A DNA stretch of 64,000 bases. Source: Streptomyces rapamycinicus NRRL 5491 (GTDB lineage: Bacteria; Actinomycetota; Actinomycetes; Streptomycetales; Streptomycetaceae). Below, one piece after another: positions 23,455 through 32,604 of this stretch. Below the pieces are notes generated by a model. It was given only the letters and a program-made list of their open reading frames with translations, did no database searches and had not been told where the DNA came from. The stretch is taken from positions 5,890,001-5,954,000 of the forward strand of contig NZ_CP085193.1 of the NCBI RefSeq assembly GCF_024298965.1, in the 5' to 3' direction. The first letter of the stretch is position 1. Each line of letters opens with the position of its first letter. The position numbers were made by a program, and so were the translations under genes.

Positions 23455-25653
23455 ATGAAATCACTCACTGTGCGCATGGCGCGCTGGAGCGCTCGGCACC
23501 CCTGGCGGGCCATCGTCGGCTGGCTGGTGTTCGTGGCGCTGTGCCTGGGGGCCGGGAGTGCCGTCGGGACCCACAGCGCGACGACGGCCGACTACCGGGT
23601 CGGCGAGGCCGGGCGGGCGGAGGCGATGGCCGCCGAGGGGGGTCTGGAGCGCAGGGCCACCGAACAAGTGCTGATCTCCGCCCGGTCCGGCGCCCTCGAC
23701 CGGGACGCGGCCGAGGCCGCCGCCGGGGAGCTGACCGCCCGGATGGAGCGGCTGCCCGAGGTCGCGGGCGTCGCCGGCCCGCTGCTGTCCGGGGATCGCC
23801 GGATCCTCATGGTCGAGGTGGCGCTGCAGGGCGAGGAGCGGGACGCGAAGGACAAGGTCGACGCGCTGACCGGGCAGACCGGCGCCGTGGCGAAGGCCTA
23901 TCCGGGGCTGCGGCTGGAGGAGACCGGAAGTCCCTCCATCAGCAAGGGGGTCGATCAGCAGCGCGGCGACGACCTGGCGCTCTCCGAGAAGATCACGCTT
24001 CCCATCACCCTGATCACCCTATTGGTCGTCTTCGGATCCGTGACCATGGCGGGGGTGCCGCTGCTGCTCGCGCTGTCGTCGATCGCGGCGGCCATCGGGC
24101 TCTCGATGGTGGCCTCCCACGTGTCCCCCGACGCCGGGGTCGGCACGAACGTCATCCTGATGATCGGCCTCGCGGTCGGCGTCGACTACACGCTCTTCTA
24201 CCTCAAGCGGGAGCGCGAGGAGCGCGCCCGCTCGGGCGGCCGGCTGAGCTCGGAGGCGCTGGTGGACATGGCCGCGGCCACCTCGGGCCGGGCCGTCGTG
24301 GTCTCCGGGCTCGCGGTCGTGGCCTCCACCGCGACGCTGTACCTCGCCTCCGACGTCATCTTCTCCTCGCTGGCCACCGGCACGATCGTGGTCGTCCTGG
24401 TCGCGGTGGCCAGTTCGCTGACGGCGCTGCCCGCGATGCTGGTCAAGCTGGGAGAGCGGGAGGAGCGCGGGGCGCGGCGCCGTGCCGAGCGGGGAAAGCC
24501 CGCGCGCCGGACCCGGGGCAACGGCGGTGGCCGCGTTTGGGCCGCTCTGCTGCGCCCCGCGAGCCGGCATCCGTTGGCCACCCTGTGCGTGTCCGTTCTC
24601 GCCCTGCTCGCGCTCGTCATCCCGTTGGCCGGGTTGAAGATCACGGAGATGAGCCGGGACACCCACTCCCGCGACATCGCCGCCATGCGGGTGTACGACC
24701 GGCTCAACGAGGCGTTCCCGGACCAACGGGTCACCCACCAGGTCGTCGTACGTGCCGACGCCGGGCGATCCGGCGAGGTCGGCGGGGCGCTGCGGGAGCT
24801 GGCCCGGCGCGCCGACGCCGACCCGCTGTTCACCGGCGCCTCGCGCGTGCGGACCTCCGCCGACCACCGGATCAGTACGCTCGACCTGAAGGTGCCGTAC
24901 CTGGGCAACTCGGACCAGGCGTACGACTCCCTCGACCACCTGCGCGAGGACTACCTGCCCGCGACCGTCGGCCGGGTCGACGGGGCGGAGTTCGGAGTGA
25001 GTGGCGACGTCGCCCGGTACGCCGACTATCCCGCGCACCAGAACGGCAAACTCCCGCTGGTTCTCGGGGCGTTGTTGCTGGTGACCTTCGCGATGACGGC
25101 GTACGCCTTCCGCTCGCTGGTGCTGGCGCTGATCGGGGTCCTGCTGAATGTGCTGTCCGCGGCGGCCGCGCTCGGTCTGCTCGTCCTGGTCTTCCAGGGG
25201 ACCTGGGCCGAGGGGCTGCTGGACTTCCACTCCACCGGTTCGATCGGATCGCGCGTACCGCTGTTCCTGTTCGTGATCCTCTTCGGGCTCTCGATGGACT
25301 ACCAGGTGTTCGTGGTGAGCCGGATCAGGGAGGCCGTACTCGCGGGCACGTCCACGAGGCAGGCCGTGCTGGACGGCATCCGGAGGTCGGCGAGTGTGGT
25401 GACGAGTGCGGCGGTGGTGATGACGACCGTCTTCGTGAGCTTCGTCTTCCTCCACATCATCGAGATGAAGCAGATCGGCTTCGTCCTCGCGGCGGCCGTA
25501 CTGCTCGACGCCTTCATCATCCGGATCATGGTCCTTCCCTCGGCGATGCTGCTGCTCGGTGAGGCGAGCTGGTGGCCGTCGCGGGCGGCGGGACGGACGG
25601 CGGTGGCCTCGTCTCGAACAGCCGACGGACGACCGGCGGTCGACGTACGTTGA
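23455..25653 (+). CDS. MMPL/RND-superfamily transporter
   Basis: 732 residues in two repeats. Each has one helix (WRAIVGWLVFVALCLGAGSA; LATLCVSVLALLALVIPLAG), a large extracytoplasmic loop and a cluster of five helices. The first cluster holds IGLAVGVDYTLFYLKRERE, the second ILFGLSMDYQVFVVSRIREA, the paired Asp-Tyr motifs used for proton coupling in MmpL proteins. It likely exports a lipid, siderophore or drug-like molecule. The perfect palindrome upstream is its probable control site, and a NarL-type two-component pair follows directly. Confidence 0.92.
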   Translation: MKSLTVRMARWSARHPWRAIVGWLVFVALCLGAGSAVGTHSATTADYRVGEAGRAEAMAAEGGLERRATEQVLISARSGALDRDAAEAAAGELTARMERLPEVAGVAGPLLSGDRRILMVEVALQGEERDAKDKVDALTGQTGAVAKAYPGLRLEETGSPSISKGVDQQRGDDLALSEKITLPITLITLLVVFGSVTMAGVPLLLALSSIAAAIGLSMVASHVSPDAGVGTNVILMIGLAVGVDYTLFYLKREREERARSGGRLSSEALVDMAAATSGRAVVVSGLAVVASTATLYLASDVIFSSLATGTIVVVLVAVASSLTALPAMLVKLGEREERGARRRAERGKPARRTRGNGGGRVWAALLRPASRHPLATLCVSVLALLALVIPLAGLKITEMSRDTHSRDIAAMRVYDRLNEAFPDQRVTHQVVVRADAGRSGEVGGALRELARRADADPLFTGASRVRTSADHRISTLDLKVPYLGNSDQAYDSLDHLREDYLPATVGRVDGAEFGVSGDVARYADYPAHQNGKLPLVLGALLLVTFAMTAYAFRSLVLALIGVLLNVLSAAAALGLLVLVFQGTWAEGLLDFHSTGSIGSRVPLFLFVILFGLSMDYQVFVVSRIREAVLAGTSTRQAVLDGIRRSASVVTSAAVVMTTVFVSFVFLHIIEMKQIGFVLAAAVLLDAFIIRIMVLPSAMLLLGEASWWPSRAAGRTAVASSRTADGRPAVDVR

Positions 25654-25658
25654 TCGGT

Positions 25659-26858
25659 ATGACCGCTCTCACCACCCCCCTGGCCGACGCCTTCTGGGCC
25701 ACGTCGCTGCGCCGGTGGAACGCCGTGTGCTGGGTGCTGTTCGCCGCGATGGCCGTCGGCCTGGTGACGACGGTCCCGGCCAGCGGGAGCAAGTACGAGG
25801 CGCTCGCGCTGCTCAGCTGCGTGGTGCTGTGCTACGCGGTGCTCGACCGCTTACCGGGGAACCCCGTCGTACGGCCGCGGGTCTATCTCTCGGCGCTCGT
25901 GCTCGCGCTCGGCGGGCTGGCCTACCTGGGCAGCAGCTATGCGGCGCTGTTCATGGTGACGCTGCCGCACTACTGGATGTTCGGGCGCACACCGCGGGTC
26001 TCGATGGGGTTCCTCGGGCTGGCCACCGGTGCCACGCTGGCCGGAAGCCTGATCCGGCAGGGCTGGACCGCGGAGTTCTTCGGCGAGACGATGGTGTCCA
26101 CCCTGATCGTGGTCGCGGTGGGCGTACTGATCGGCCTGTGGGCGCACTCGGTCGTCGCGCAGAGCAGTGAACGGGCGCGGCTGATCGAGGAGTTGGAGCG
26201 TACGCAGGCGCAGCTGTCCGAGGCTCACCAGCGGCAGGGCGCGGCGGACGAACGGGAACGCATCGCACGGGACATCCACGACACGCTCGCGCAGGGCTTC
26301 GCGTCGATCATCGTGCTCGCGGAGGCGGCCCAGGCGGGCATTCACCACGATCCGGCGACCAGCGCCCAGCAACTGCGGTCGATCGAGTCCACCGCCCGGG
26401 AAAACCTCGCCGAGGCCCGGGAGTTGGTCGGCTCGGCGCGGCAGCCGGGCCCTGGACAGGTGGCGGGCGGCTCGGTGGCGCGGACCCTGCGCCGTACGCT
26501 CGACCGCTTCGCGGAGGACACCGGACTGGCGGTGGACGCCGAGCTGGCCGACCTCGAGTGCGACCAGCAGACCCGTATCGCACTGCTGCGCTGCACCCAG
26601 GAGTCCCTGGCCAACGTGCGCAAACACGCGCGCGCGTCCATGGTCGGCGTGGTGCTGGCGCGGCGTCCGCACGGAGTGGAGCTGGAGATCACCGACGACG
26701 GGACCGGGTTCCTGGTCGGGGAGTCGACGGGCTTCGGACTCGACGGCATGCGCAAGCGACTGGCGGAGCTGGGCGGGAGGCTCACGGTGACGAGTTCGGT
26801 GGGCGACGGGACGCGGATCCTGGCGGTGATCCCCATGGCGGGCGAGGTGGAGGCATGA
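25659..26858 (+). CDS. NarL-type sensor histidine kinase
   Basis: 399 residues. About five membrane helices in residues 20-165, a coiled coil (ERARLIEELERTQAQLSEAH), then the HisKA_3 dimerisation domain with the phospho-acceptor in RERIARDIHDTLAQGF (H207), and an ATPase domain (ESLANVRKHARAS, ITDDGTGF, GFGLDGMRKRLAELGG). It starts five bases after the MMPL stop and overlaps the response-regulator start by ATGA. Its signal is unknown. Confidence 0.92.
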   Translation: MTALTTPLADAFWATSLRRWNAVCWVLFAAMAVGLVTTVPASGSKYEALALLSCVVLCYAVLDRLPGNPVVRPRVYLSALVLALGGLAYLGSSYAALFMVTLPHYWMFGRTPRVSMGFLGLATGATLAGSLIRQGWTAEFFGETMVSTLIVVAVGVLIGLWAHSVVAQSSERARLIEELERTQAQLSEAHQRQGAADERERIARDIHDTLAQGFASIIVLAEAAQAGIHHDPATSAQQLRSIESTARENLAEARELVGSARQPGPGQVAGGSVARTLRRTLDRFAEDTGLAVDAELADLECDQQTRIALLRCTQESLANVRKHARASMVGVVLARRPHGVELEITDDGTGFLVGESTGFGLDGMRKRLAELGGRLTVTSSVGDGTRILAVIPMAGEVEA

Positions 26859-27502
26859 GGGACATGAGGGAGGGCGGTCTGCGGATCGTCGTGGTGGACG
26901 ATCACACCGTGATGCGGGCCGGGGTCATCGCCCTGCTCGCCGCCGAGAACAGCATCGAGATCGTCGGCGAGGCGGGTGACGGACGCGCGGCGCTCGAACT
27001 CGTCGAGCGGTACGACCCCGACGTGGCCCTGGTCGATCTGCGGATGCCGGTGCTGGACGGGGTGGCGACGACGACCGAGATCGTCGCCCGGTATCCGCGT
27101 ACGCGGGTGCTGATCCTGACGACGTACGACACCGACGCCGAGATCGAGCGCGGGGTGGAGGCCGGTGCCATCGGCTATCTGCTCAAGGACACCACCCGCG
27201 AGCAGCTCGTCGACGCCGTCCACGCGGCGGCACGGGGCGAGACGGTGCTCGCTCCCCGGATCGCGGAGAAGCTGGTCGCGCGGATGCGGCGGCCCGTTCA
27301 GGACCCGCTGACCGAGCGCGAGACCGATGTCCTCAACGCCGTGGCGGACGGCATGACCAACGCCGAGATCGGACGGCGCCTCGTGATCGCCGAGGCCACG
27401 GTGAAGACGCATCTGCTCCGGCTGTTCGCCAAGCTCGATGTGAACGACCGGACGAGGGCGGTGGTGGTGGCCATGGAAAGAGGAATCCTGGAGCGGCCTT
27501 GA
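26855..27502 (+). CDS. NarL/FixJ response regulator
   Basis: 215 residues. Receiver domain with DDH at residues 15-17, phospho-acceptor D61 (ALVDLRMPVLDGV) and K in GYLLKDTTREQL. A LuxR-type helix-turn-helix follows (LTERETDVLNAVADGMTNAE, IGRRLVIAEATVKTHLLRLF). It is the cognate partner of the overlapping kinase and probably regulates the upstream exporter or envelope genes. Confidence 0.93.
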   Translation: MRDMREGGLRIVVVDDHTVMRAGVIALLAAENSIEIVGEAGDGRAALELVERYDPDVALVDLRMPVLDGVATTTEIVARYPRTRVLILTTYDTDAEIERGVEAGAIGYLLKDTTREQLVDAVHAAARGETVLAPRIAEKLVARMRRPVQDPLTERETDVLNAVADGMTNAEIGRRLVIAEATVKTHLLRLFAKLDVNDRTRAVVVAMERGILERP

Positions 27503-27523
27503 ACCTTGTCCCCGAGCGCAAGG

Positions 27524-28414
27524 TCACGACGGCGTGCCGATGCCCCTGGGCAGTGCTTCGTCGGTGGCGGCCCAGCTGGCCAGCAGCTTGAGGGCGTCTT
27601 CATCGGGTGAGCCGGGCCGCGCACTCATGGCCGTCAGGCTCAGCGAGGGCTCGGCGGGCAGTTGCATCGCGTCGAAGGCGAGCGTCAGATCGCCGACGAC
27701 GGGGTGGTGGAAGTGCTTCAGGCCGCTGTAGTGCAGGCGCACATTGTGCCGGGCCCATGCGGTGCGGAAGTCCTCGCTGCGGGTGACGAGTTCGCCGATG
27801 AGATCGGTCAGACCCTTGTCGTGCGGGTTGCGGCCGGCCTCGGTGCGGAGCAGGGCGACGGTGTTGTTCATCGACTCCTCCCAGTGGCGGCCGAAGAACT
27901 CGCGGCCACGGGGGTCGAGGAACTTGAACCGGGCCATGTTCACCGGTGGCCTCCGCCCGTCGGTGAACATGGGCGCGTACAGGGCGAAGCCGAGCCGGTT
28001 GGCGGCGAGGAGGTCGAGGCGGCTGTTGCGGACGAACGCGGGCGCGTCGGTCATGGAGTCCAGGATGCGCTGCACGTTCGGCGGAACCTGGGTCTGCTGC
28101 TGAGGGGCGCGGCGGCGCCTTTGCGGGGTGGTGTTGGCGGCGCGGGCCAAGTCCCACAAGTGGTCGCGTTCGGCCTCGTCGAGCTGGAGGGCTCGGGCCA
28201 GGGAGTCCAGGACGGCTTCTGAGGCACCGGTGAGGTTGCCGCGCTCCAGGCGTACGTAGTAGTCGACGCTCATTCCGGCGAGCATGGCGACTTCTTCGCG
28301 GCGCAGACCGGGGACGCGGCGGTTGCCGCCGTAGGCGGGGAGGCCCGCCTGCTGCGGGGTGATCCTGGCCCTGCGGGAGGCCAGGAACTCCTTGATCTCG
28401 TTCCTGCTGACCAC
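27524..28414 (-). CDS. XRE-family regulator with MmyB-like ligand domain
   Basis: 296 residues. A helix-turn-helix near the N-terminus (GGNRRVPGLRREEVAMLAGM, SVDYYVRLERGNL) and a C-terminal MmyB-type ligand-binding domain (AFVRNSRLDLLAANRLGFAL ... HFHHPVVGDLTLAFDAMQLP). Such proteins bind small hydrophobic ligands. It is divergent from an MFS exporter, its probable target. The GTG used has GGAG only three bases before it, so the start is not certain. Confidence 0.85.
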   Translation of the reverse strand: MVSRNEIKEFLASRRARITPQQAGLPAYGGNRRVPGLRREEVAMLAGMSVDYYVRLERGNLTGASEAVLDSLARALQLDEAERDHLWDLARAANTTPQRRRRAPQQQTQVPPNVQRILDSMTDAPAFVRNSRLDLLAANRLGFALYAPMFTDGRRPPVNMARFKFLDPRGREFFGRHWEESMNNTVALLRTEAGRNPHDKGLTDLIGELVTRSEDFRTAWARHNVRLHYSGLKHFHHPVVGDLTLAFDAMQLPAEPSLSLTAMSARPGSPDEDALKLLASWAATDEALPRGIGTPS

Positions 28415-28627
28415 GATCTCCAGGCTAGGTCCGCCGCGGAGGGTGTGGGGGGTTCTGTCATTACCTGGCACAGCTTTACCTTCCCCACCAGCGTGACCAG
28501 CGGTTTCATCGAGAGTGTCTGCGGGGCGGCGCGGATCGCCCTCGGCGGGCGGCCGCCGCGTTCTGCCCCCAGCGGCGTTCCGCCCCCCGCTGGCCCGCAC
28601 TCGCCCTCTCACCGACTGGAGACCTTC

Positions 28628-30040
28628 GTGCCCACCACCACTCAGCGGCCGGTCGTTCCGGCGGTCCGGGACCGCGGCCGTCACCCGGTCGCGGCCCTCG
28701 CCGCCTGCGTGGTCGGCTTCTTCGTGATCACGCTGGACGCCACGATCGTCAACGTCGCCCTGCCCACCATTCGTGATGAGCTCGGGGGCGGGATGAGCGG
28801 TCTCCAGTGGGTGGTGGACGGCTACACCCTGATGTTCGCCGCGCTGCTGCTGTCGGCCGGTGCCCTCTCGGACCGGATCGGGGCCCGCCGGGCCTACGGG
28901 ATCGGCGTGGCGGTGTTCGTCGGCGCTTCCGCCGCTTGCGGCCTGGCGCCGGGCCTTGGCGTCCTGGTGGCCGCCCGGTTCCTACAGGGCGCCGGGGCCG
29001 CGGTGGTGATGCCCACCACGCTGGCCCTGATCAGGGAGGCGTACGACGATCCGGGGCGCCGGGCCCGTGCGGTGGCGGTGTGGGCGATGGGCGGCGCCAC
29101 GGCCGCCATGACAGGGCCGCTCGTGGGGGGTGTGCTGACGGGGCTGAGCTGGCGGCTGATCTTCTTCATCAACGTCCCCGTGGGCGTGGCCGCCCTGGTG
29201 CTCCTGGCCCGGATCCAGCCTTCGCCGCACCGGAGGGTGCCCTTCGACTGGGCCGGTCAGGTTGGAGCTGTCGCGGCGATGGGCGGGCTCACCTATGGCG
29301 TGATCGAGGCCGGTGCCGATGGGTTCACCGCACGGCGGGTCATCGTGGCGCTGGCCGTCGCGGCGATCGGGCTGGCCGGTTTCCTCGTGATCGAGGCCAG
29401 GAGTGCGCATCCGATGGTGCCGCTGGAGATGTTCCGCAACCGCACGATGGTGATCGCGGCCACCGTGGGCTTCACCTTCATGATCGGCTTCTATGGGGTG
29501 CCGTTTCTGTTCAGCCTGTACTTCCAGCAGCTGCGCGGACTGTCGTCGATGGCCACCGGTGTGGCGTTCCTGCCGATGATGGCCTGCTCCGCGCTGCTCA
29601 CACCGGTCTCCACCCGGTTCGCGCGATGGGTCGGCCTCAGGGCGTCGATCACGGGCGGGCTCTTGCTGATGGCCGCCGGAATGATCGTCCTGACGGTCCT
29701 GCCCGCGACGGCGCCGGTCTGGGCCGTGTCCGCCCTGATGATCCCCGTCGGTCTCGGCGGCCCGCTGATCATGCCGCCGCTGGCCGCGCATCTGCTCGAT
29801 CATGTGCCCGGCCATCGCGCGGGCGTCGCCAGCGGAATCCTCAACACCGCCCGTCAGATCGGCGGCGCCCTGGCCGTCGCCGTCTTCGGCGCCCTGCTGA
29901 CGGACCACGCGGGCTTCCTGCACGGCCTGCGCACCAGCCTGGTCATCACCGTCGTCATACTGCTGGCGACCACGGCGGCGACCCGGCTGCTGCCCCTTCA
30001 CCGCCCGTCGGACGCCGGCTCGGTCACGCGCTTCCGGTAG
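28628..30040 (+). CDS. MFS multidrug exporter, DHA2 (EmrB/QacA) type
   Basis: 470 residues with about fourteen membrane helices. Family motifs are LDATIVNVALPTIRDEL (helix 1), GALSDRIGARRAYGIGVAVF (motif A), and RFLQGAGAAVVMPTTLALI. It extrudes drugs or similar compounds with protons. The GTG start follows TGGAG. It is divergent from the XRE/MmyB regulator. The 3' end overlaps the convergent GNAT gene by 43 bp. Confidence 0.9.
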   Translation: MPTTTQRPVVPAVRDRGRHPVAALAACVVGFFVITLDATIVNVALPTIRDELGGGMSGLQWVVDGYTLMFAALLLSAGALSDRIGARRAYGIGVAVFVGASAACGLAPGLGVLVAARFLQGAGAAVVMPTTLALIREAYDDPGRRARAVAVWAMGGATAAMTGPLVGGVLTGLSWRLIFFINVPVGVAALVLLARIQPSPHRRVPFDWAGQVGAVAAMGGLTYGVIEAGADGFTARRVIVALAVAAIGLAGFLVIEARSAHPMVPLEMFRNRTMVIAATVGFTFMIGFYGVPFLFSLYFQQLRGLSSMATGVAFLPMMACSALLTPVSTRFARWVGLRASITGGLLLMAAGMIVLTVLPATAPVWAVSALMIPVGLGGPLIMPPLAAHLLDHVPGHRAGVASGILNTARQIGGALAVAVFGALLTDHAGFLHGLRTSLVITVVILLATTAATRLLPLHRPSDAGSVTRFR

Positions 30041-30465
30041 TGGACGCGGTCGTACTGGCCGTCCTGGCGGCGTTCGGTCTCCTCGTATCCGTACCTCGGG
30101 TAGATCTCCTGGTTCTCCCACATGAGGGCGTTGGTGTAGAGCCGGATCTCCGGGAGGCCGAGGGCGCCTGCGTGGGTCTCCGCGAAGGTGAGCAGGTGCC
30201 TGCCCACGCCCTGGCGGTGGGCGTCGGGGTGTACGGCGATGTTCTCCAGGACGAGGTGGTCGGGCTCGGCCACCAGGACCAGGGCGCCCACGACCGGGTC
30301 GCCGGTGACGAAGACGCGGCCCGCCGCGATGTCGGCCGTGTGGTCGGCGTCCATGGGTGCCGGGCGGAGCCCGATCCGGGCGACGTAGGGGCGGTATGCC
30401 GCGTCGATGACGGCCTTCACGGCGTCGGCGTCGGCGGCCGTCGCGGGGCGGATGTGGTGGTCCAT
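29998..30465 (-). CDS. GNAT-family N-acetyltransferase
   Basis: 155 residues with the acetyl-CoA binding motif A (LENIAVHPDAHRQGVGRHLL, R/Q-x-x-G-x-G/A) and the conserved tail YGYEETERRQDGQYDRVHYR. The acceptor is unknown. The ATG used gives the normal family N-terminus (MDHHIRPATAADADAVK). It converges on the MFS gene and overlaps its end. Confidence 0.88.
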   Translation of the reverse strand: MDHHIRPATAADADAVKAVIDAAYRPYVARIGLRPAPMDADHTADIAAGRVFVTGDPVVGALVLVAEPDHLVLENIAVHPDAHRQGVGRHLLTFAETHAGALGLPEIRLYTNALMWENQEIYPRYGYEETERRQDGQYDRVHYRKRVTEPASDGR

Positions 30466-30582
30466 GGCTCCACAGTGTGCGGCATACGGACATCGAGGTG
30501 TGCCGGCCGCGGGGGAGGGCAAGCGGGCTGGCCCGGGGGACACGGCGTCGGTCAGGCGGGCCGGTCGCGGGTGCCGCGTCGG

Positions 30583-31308
30583 TCAGGCGGGCCGGCCTCG
30601 GGGGCCCCGGCGGGTCTGGGCCAGCCATTCCGGGGCGGGTTCGGGGTCGCCGTACGCGTCGTGCCAGTTCCACCACTCGTACGGCGGGGTCTGGGGGTAG
30701 CCCCCGGGCGAGTCCTCCCACGTCTCCTGCCGCCCGAGCGCGGTCATGTCGAGGTAGCTCCAGGTGCTGCCGAGCGCCTCGTCGCCGCGCGCGTTGATGA
30801 AGTAGGTGCGGAACACGCTGTCGCCGTCGCGGATGAACGCGTTCGTGCCGTGCCACTCGTCCACGTCGAAGTCGGCGTCGAAGTCGTCGGTGATCGTGTA
30901 CCAGGGCATCGTCCAGCCCATCCGCGCCTTCACCTGCTCGATCTCCGGCTGTGGGGCGCGCGAGGCGAAGACGAGGGTGGTGTCGCGGGCGTTGAGGTGG
31001 GCGAGGTCGCCGACATGGTCGGCGACCATGGAGCAGCCGCGGCAGGCGTGCTCGGGCCAGCCGTAGACGATGGGCTCGAAGAAGGCGCGGTAGAGGATCA
31101 GCTGACGACGCCCCGCGAACAGGTCGAGCAGGGTCACCCTGCCCTCGGGTCCGTCGAAGGCGTACGCCTTCTCCACCGCCAGCCACGGCATCCGCCGGCG
31201 CTTGGCGGCCAGTGCGTCACGGGCCCGGGTCAGCCGCTTCTCCTCCCCGAGCAACTGCTGACGCGCGGCCTCCCACTCCTGCGCCGAAACGATCTGGGGT
31301 GTCTCCAT
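30583..31308 (-). CDS. DUF899 thioredoxin-fold protein
   Basis: 241 residues matching DUF899: EEKRLTRARDALAAKRRRMP, LLDLFAGRRQLILYRAFFEP, EHACRGCSMVADHVGDLAHL (C-x-x-C at the peroxiredoxin-like site), GMYTI-like MPWYTITDDFDADF, and EWHGTNAFIRDGDSVFRTYF. The family has a thioredoxin-like fold of unproven function. The ATG chosen starts METPQIVSAQEWEAARQQLL. Confidence 0.88.
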   Translation of the reverse strand: METPQIVSAQEWEAARQQLLGEEKRLTRARDALAAKRRRMPWLAVEKAYAFDGPEGRVTLLDLFAGRRQLILYRAFFEPIVYGWPEHACRGCSMVADHVGDLAHLNARDTTLVFASRAPQPEIEQVKARMGWTMPWYTITDDFDADFDVDEWHGTNAFIRDGDSVFRTYFINARGDEALGSTWSYLDMTALGRQETWEDSPGGYPQTPPYEWWNWHDAYGDPEPAPEWLAQTRRGPRGRPA

Positions 31309-31450
31309 CGTGACGTTCACCTTCCAGTCCGGTCCACGCTCCACCGCCCCCGCCATCCAGGGTCGGCCGTCGTGGGCGAGGGCGCACGCCGGTGCGCCGG
31401 AAGTCGAACGTTCGATCCATCGGGCAGTCTTGTTGCCCGTACTCGCTGCT

Positions 31451-31489
31451 CATGGCAAATCCCCAGGCCAGCGGCCCGGGGATGCCATG
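31451..31489 (-). terminator. Hairpin downstream of the second DUF4232 gene
   Basis: CATGGCAAATCCCC pairs with GGGGATGCCATG (12 pairs, two unpaired A) around a 13-nt loop just after the stop of the DUF4232 gene. A factor-independent terminator is likely. Confidence 0.6.
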
Positions 31490-31499
31490 CCGTGCGCGC

Positions 31500-32120
31500 C
31501 TACTTGCCGGTGCCGACCGGGTCCACCTTGATGGCGTCGCCGGTGCCGTCGGTGACGGGGACGTTGATGCTCACGGGGAGGGAGTGGGAGTGGGTCTCGT
31601 TGGGCGGGGTGACGACGAGGGTGGTGAAGGTCTCGCCGCTGCCGCCGGAGTCGTTCGGCGGGTAGGAGAGCGTGAAGCGGGTCTCCTCGCCCGGCTTGAC
31701 CTTGGTCTTCGGCGCCGCGAGGTCGCTGCGCTCGGCGCTGATCGAGCCGTTCTTGCTCTTGAGGTCCACGCCGGGGAAGCCCTGGAGGGTGCAGGGGGCG
31801 GACCCGTTGTTCTTGAGGTCGACGATCAGCTGGCCCTCGCCCATGCCGTGCGAGCTCCTGAACCCCAGCTGCGAGGTCTTGCAGGCGTCCGCACCGGCGC
31901 CGCCACCGCCGCCCGCACCGCCGTTGCCCTGGTTGCCGCCGGCCGATGAGCCGGAACCGGACGAACCGGAGTCCGAGGAGTCGCTCGCGGCCGCGGAGGA
32001 CGAGCTTCCGCTGGCGTCCGCGTTGTCCTGGCACGCGGTCAGACCGAACGCGGCGACAGCGACGACCGCTGCGGCGGCGGCCTTGCGTGCATGGCGAAGA
32101 GTGGTGGTGCGGTGCGACAT
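31500..32120 (-). CDS. DUF4232 lipoprotein
   Basis: 206 residues. Signal peptide ending FGLTAC (C30), a Ser/Gly-rich linker to about residue 80, then DUF4232 (ACKTSQLGFRSSHGMGEGQL, NNGSAPCTLQGFPGVDLKSK, KVKPGEETRFTLSYPPNDSG). Probably surface anchored; role unknown. The shared 13-bp motif lies 83 bp upstream of the ATG. Confidence 0.85.
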   Translation of the reverse strand: MSHRTTTLRHARKAAAAAVVAVAAFGLTACQDNADASGSSSSAAASDSSDSGSSGSGSSAGGNQGNGGAGGGGGAGADACKTSQLGFRSSHGMGEGQLIVDLKNNGSAPCTLQGFPGVDLKSKNGSISAERSDLAAPKTKVKPGEETRFTLSYPPNDSGGSGETFTTLVVTPPNETHSHSLPVSINVPVTDGTGDAIKVDPVGTGK

Positions 32121-32203
32121 GGGTTCCCTGTTGTCGTGGGCTTCGACCCCGTCCCCCGGGGCCATGACAACAAGACTGTCAGTTGAAACTGACGATCTAC
32201 TGC

Positions 32204-32216
32204 CGCGTCACTAACG
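32204..32216 (-). promoter_or_regulatory. Motif shared by the three DUF4232 gene promoters (copy 2)
   Basis: On the reverse strand this reads CGTTAGTGACGCG, one base from the copy before the first DUF4232 gene. Confidence 0.5.
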
Positions 32217-32376
32217 CCCTGATAACAGGTTGGCAATGCTCTGACCAGGTACTTCGTCGTCCCGACCGCCTTGTAGAACGAACCCGCTCAATATGAGCGC
32301 GAGTTATGTCATGTACGGCATCGTCCCCTTCGTCCGGCCGGTCCCCACGGGCATCTGAATCGATCCGGAAGAGTTC

Positions 32377-32533
32377 CGAAAATTTTCGATGAATCGGCCT
32401 CAGAAATGATCTCGCTCCTCTCCCTCCCATCGATCATTCCTGGATTCGATCAATAAGAAGAGGCGTTGAACAGGAAATACTCACCCCCAAGAGATCACCC
32501 GCCCCAGCAGACTTTCCGTAATCCTTGCGGAAA
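32377..32533. promoter_or_regulatory. Palindromic boxes upstream of the xylanase gene
   Basis: CGAAAATTTTCG (32377-32388) is a perfect 12-bp palindrome. It is preceded by CGGAA-GAG-TTCCG (32366-32378). TTTCCG (32513-32518) and CGGAAA (32528-32533) form a third inverted repeat. CGAAA...TTTCG-type boxes are known upstream of streptomycete xylanase genes as sites of xylan-dependent repression. Assignment to such control is by analogy. The rest of the 480-bp gap shows no gene. Confidence 0.5.
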
Positions 32534-32604
32534 CCGTTGACACCCCACGGCGCCGGTCCAACACTGACGCACCAACAGGCCCCCACCACAACCGAGGAGG
32601 AAGC

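Noticed and set aside
28807..31665. Long open frame of about 950 residues across the MFS, GNAT and DUF899 genes
   Set aside because: It overlaps genes with clear motifs in other frames and has Gly/Arg/Pro-rich composition of out-of-frame GC-rich sequence.
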